Shown here: positions 1 to 64,000 of the stretch, piece by piece
How the letters are laid out: the number at the start of each line of letters is the position of its first letter
How positions within the stretch are numbered: the stretch's first letter is position 1
NCBI GenBank assembly: GCA_054601695.1
Contig: BAAHQB010000009.1
Location: 1,116,001-1,180,000, forward strand
From: Amorphochlora amoebiformis
Taxonomy: Eukaryota > Cercozoa > Chlorarachniophyceae
DNA length: 64,000 bases
Direction: 5' to 3'
The notes under the pieces: generated by a model
What the model saw: the letters and a program-made list of their open reading frames with translations, nothing else
What the model was told of the DNA's origin: nothing
The model's database searches: none
Position numbers and translations under genes: made by a program

Positions 1-44
1 TATATTGTTAGGGTTATATATAGTTGGGCTTAGGGTTAGGGTTA

Positions 45-143
45 GGATCAGGATCAGATTATTCAGCATGTCTTAGTCTGAGGACCATTGACTCCTCCAC
101 AGAGTGGGGCTATAGTGCTGTTAGGGATAACAGCAGATCGTGG
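45..143 (+). repeat. dispersed element copy 1 (long form)
   Basis: Starts GGATCAGATTATTCAGCATG, continues through TCTTAGTC..GAGGACCATTGACTCCTCC and ends in the hairpin CTGTTA-GGGA-TAACAG. Nearly identical to the copy at 50400. Confidence 0.85.
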
Positions 144-262
144 TGTTGGGGTAGGGTTAGGGTTAGGATCTAAGGTTATGGTTTTAGGGTTACGGCTTCA
201 GGGTTAGGGCTATGGCGCCATCTTGCTAGGGGTTAGAGTAGGGTTAGGATTAAACGTCATTT

Positions 263-318
263 GTCAGATTGTTCAGCATGTCTAAGTCCGAGACCATTGA
301 CTCCTCCATATTGTGGCC
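263..318 (+). repeat. dispersed element copy 2 (5' part)
   Basis: CAGATTGTTCAGCATGTCTA then AGTCCGAGACCATTGACTCC; the hairpin end is missing. Confidence 0.75.
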
Positions 319-724
319 ATAGGGTTAGGGTTAGGGTTAGGTACATGTATAATAGGGGTTAAGGTTGTAAAGTTGCGTTATACCACTAATGTTGTTGTTG
401 GGCTAGGGTTATAGAGTTAGGGTTATAGGGTTAAGGTTAGGGTAAGGCTTAGGGTTAGGGTTAGTGTTAGGTTATATTTTTCGGGTTTGAGTTGTAGGGT
501 GGGATCGAGTTAGGGTTAGGGTTAGAGTTGCAGGATTCTTGTTAAAAGTAGGGTTTTGGGTTAGGCATTAGGTTAGAATTAGGTTTTAGGATTAAGGTTA
601 GGAGTTTAACTGGGGTTGTAGGATGGGATAGGGTTAGGTTAGGGTTAGGGTTAGGTTTTAGGTATAGGTTAGGGTTACGGTGAGGGGTTGCAGGGATAGT
701 GTCAATGAATGCATGGTTTATGTA

Positions 725-766
<42 letters not shown>

Positions 767-804
767 TATATATGTACGTATATATATATTATATATATAT
801 TAAC

Positions 805-63216
<62,412 letters not shown>

Positions 63217-63252
63217 CTGATACGTGCAATACTTATATTTCATAATATTATA

Positions 63253-63289
<37 letters not shown>

Positions 63290-63307
63290 TGTGTGTGTGT
63301 GTGTGTG

Positions 63308-63480
<173 letters not shown>

Positions 63481-63547
63481 GCAGTACAGTGTATACATAG
63501 ATATATGTATATGTTTATATGAATACACGCAAATATATATGTATGTA

Positions 63548-63636
<89 letters not shown>

Positions 63637-63836
63637 ACATATATACATATATGTATATATACATGTACATATATGTATATATATATACACATATATATAT
63701 ACATATGTGTGTGTGTGTGTGAGTGTACATATTAAAATATTTGTTAACATTATAACATATCTACATATACATATATATATATATCTATAGATATCTATAC
63801 ATATACGTCTGTATGTGTGTGTCTGTGTGTGTTTAA

Positions 63837-63898
<62 letters not shown>

Positions 63899-64000
63899 CA
63901 CATATCATATATACATATACATACATTTATATGTATATGTGTATATTTTTGTAAAAATATATAATTAGATATCCACATACTAGACATATACATATGCTAT

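Larger units (their letters stand above)
1..700. repeat. degenerate TTAGGG array with two dispersed elements
   Basis: G-rich strand is plus. TTAGGG units are interrupted by unique-looking bits and by dispersed-element copies at 45 and 263. It is too degenerate and too mixed to be an active chromosome end. No exon was found in it. Confidence 0.85.

Noticed and set aside
1-700. True chromosome end
   Set aside because: The TTAGGG units are degenerate, mixed with other sequence and followed by exons of a gene that continues past the window edge. Similar arrays occur throughout the window.

Overview
The window looks like nuclear DNA of a eukaryote, probably a protist. It has no bacterial-type ORFs, its telomere-like arrays are TTAGGG, and it carries GT-AG introns. 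I cannot place the lineage further. About 90% of the bases are low-complexity: (TA)n microsatellites, GA/CT tracts, TG/TATG tracts and degenerate TTAGGG arrays. The many long ORFs rich in YIYI, SLSL or RERE are translations of these repeats, not genes.

Between the repeats lie short islands of ordinary-complexity sequence, usually 30-100 bases. Read on the minus strand, almost every island is an open segment bounded by AG on its 5' side and GT on its 3' side (GTATAT, GTATGT, GTAAGT, GTTAGG and similar). I assembled 122 such exons from 63216 down to 805, about 6.6 kb or 2,190 codons with a mean of 54 nt. Reading frame carries across nearly every junction, including many split codons; I could not reconcile about seven. 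The simplest reading is one giant minus-strand gene that enters the window from the right and leaves it on the left. Neither the first nor the last exon is seen.

Protein order from N to C. Exons 1-23 (63-47 kb) are helical and charged segments. Exons 24-32 (46.6-41.5 kb) form a SPRY domain of the ryanodine-receptor/HERC1 type. Exons 33-41 are first basic, then acidic and helical. Exons 42-67 are a long helical region. Exons 68-77 (27.4-21.1 kb) hold at least two and a half tandem SH3-like modules with the motifs PGDKVEV, LNG..G, GRYPV and F.PSNLKVI. Exons 78-114 are again mostly helical. Exons 115-116 (5.66-5.27 kb) make a UBA domain split by an intron, followed by a charged tail (exons 117-122). 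The UBA and SPRY domains suggest a scaffold or ligase linked to ubiquitin. This is inference, and no catalytic domain is visible.

The introns hold the other notable structure. Telomere-like arrays lie strictly between exons and in several places supply the splice donor itself. A dispersed element of about 50-100 bp with a small hairpin recurs eight times, almost always inside those arrays. Decayed copies of exon edges, mostly the donor side, sit next to many of their parent exons. Minisatellites of 24, 32 and 46 bp, an 89-base C run against a splice acceptor, and a possible tRNA-derived SINE are also present.
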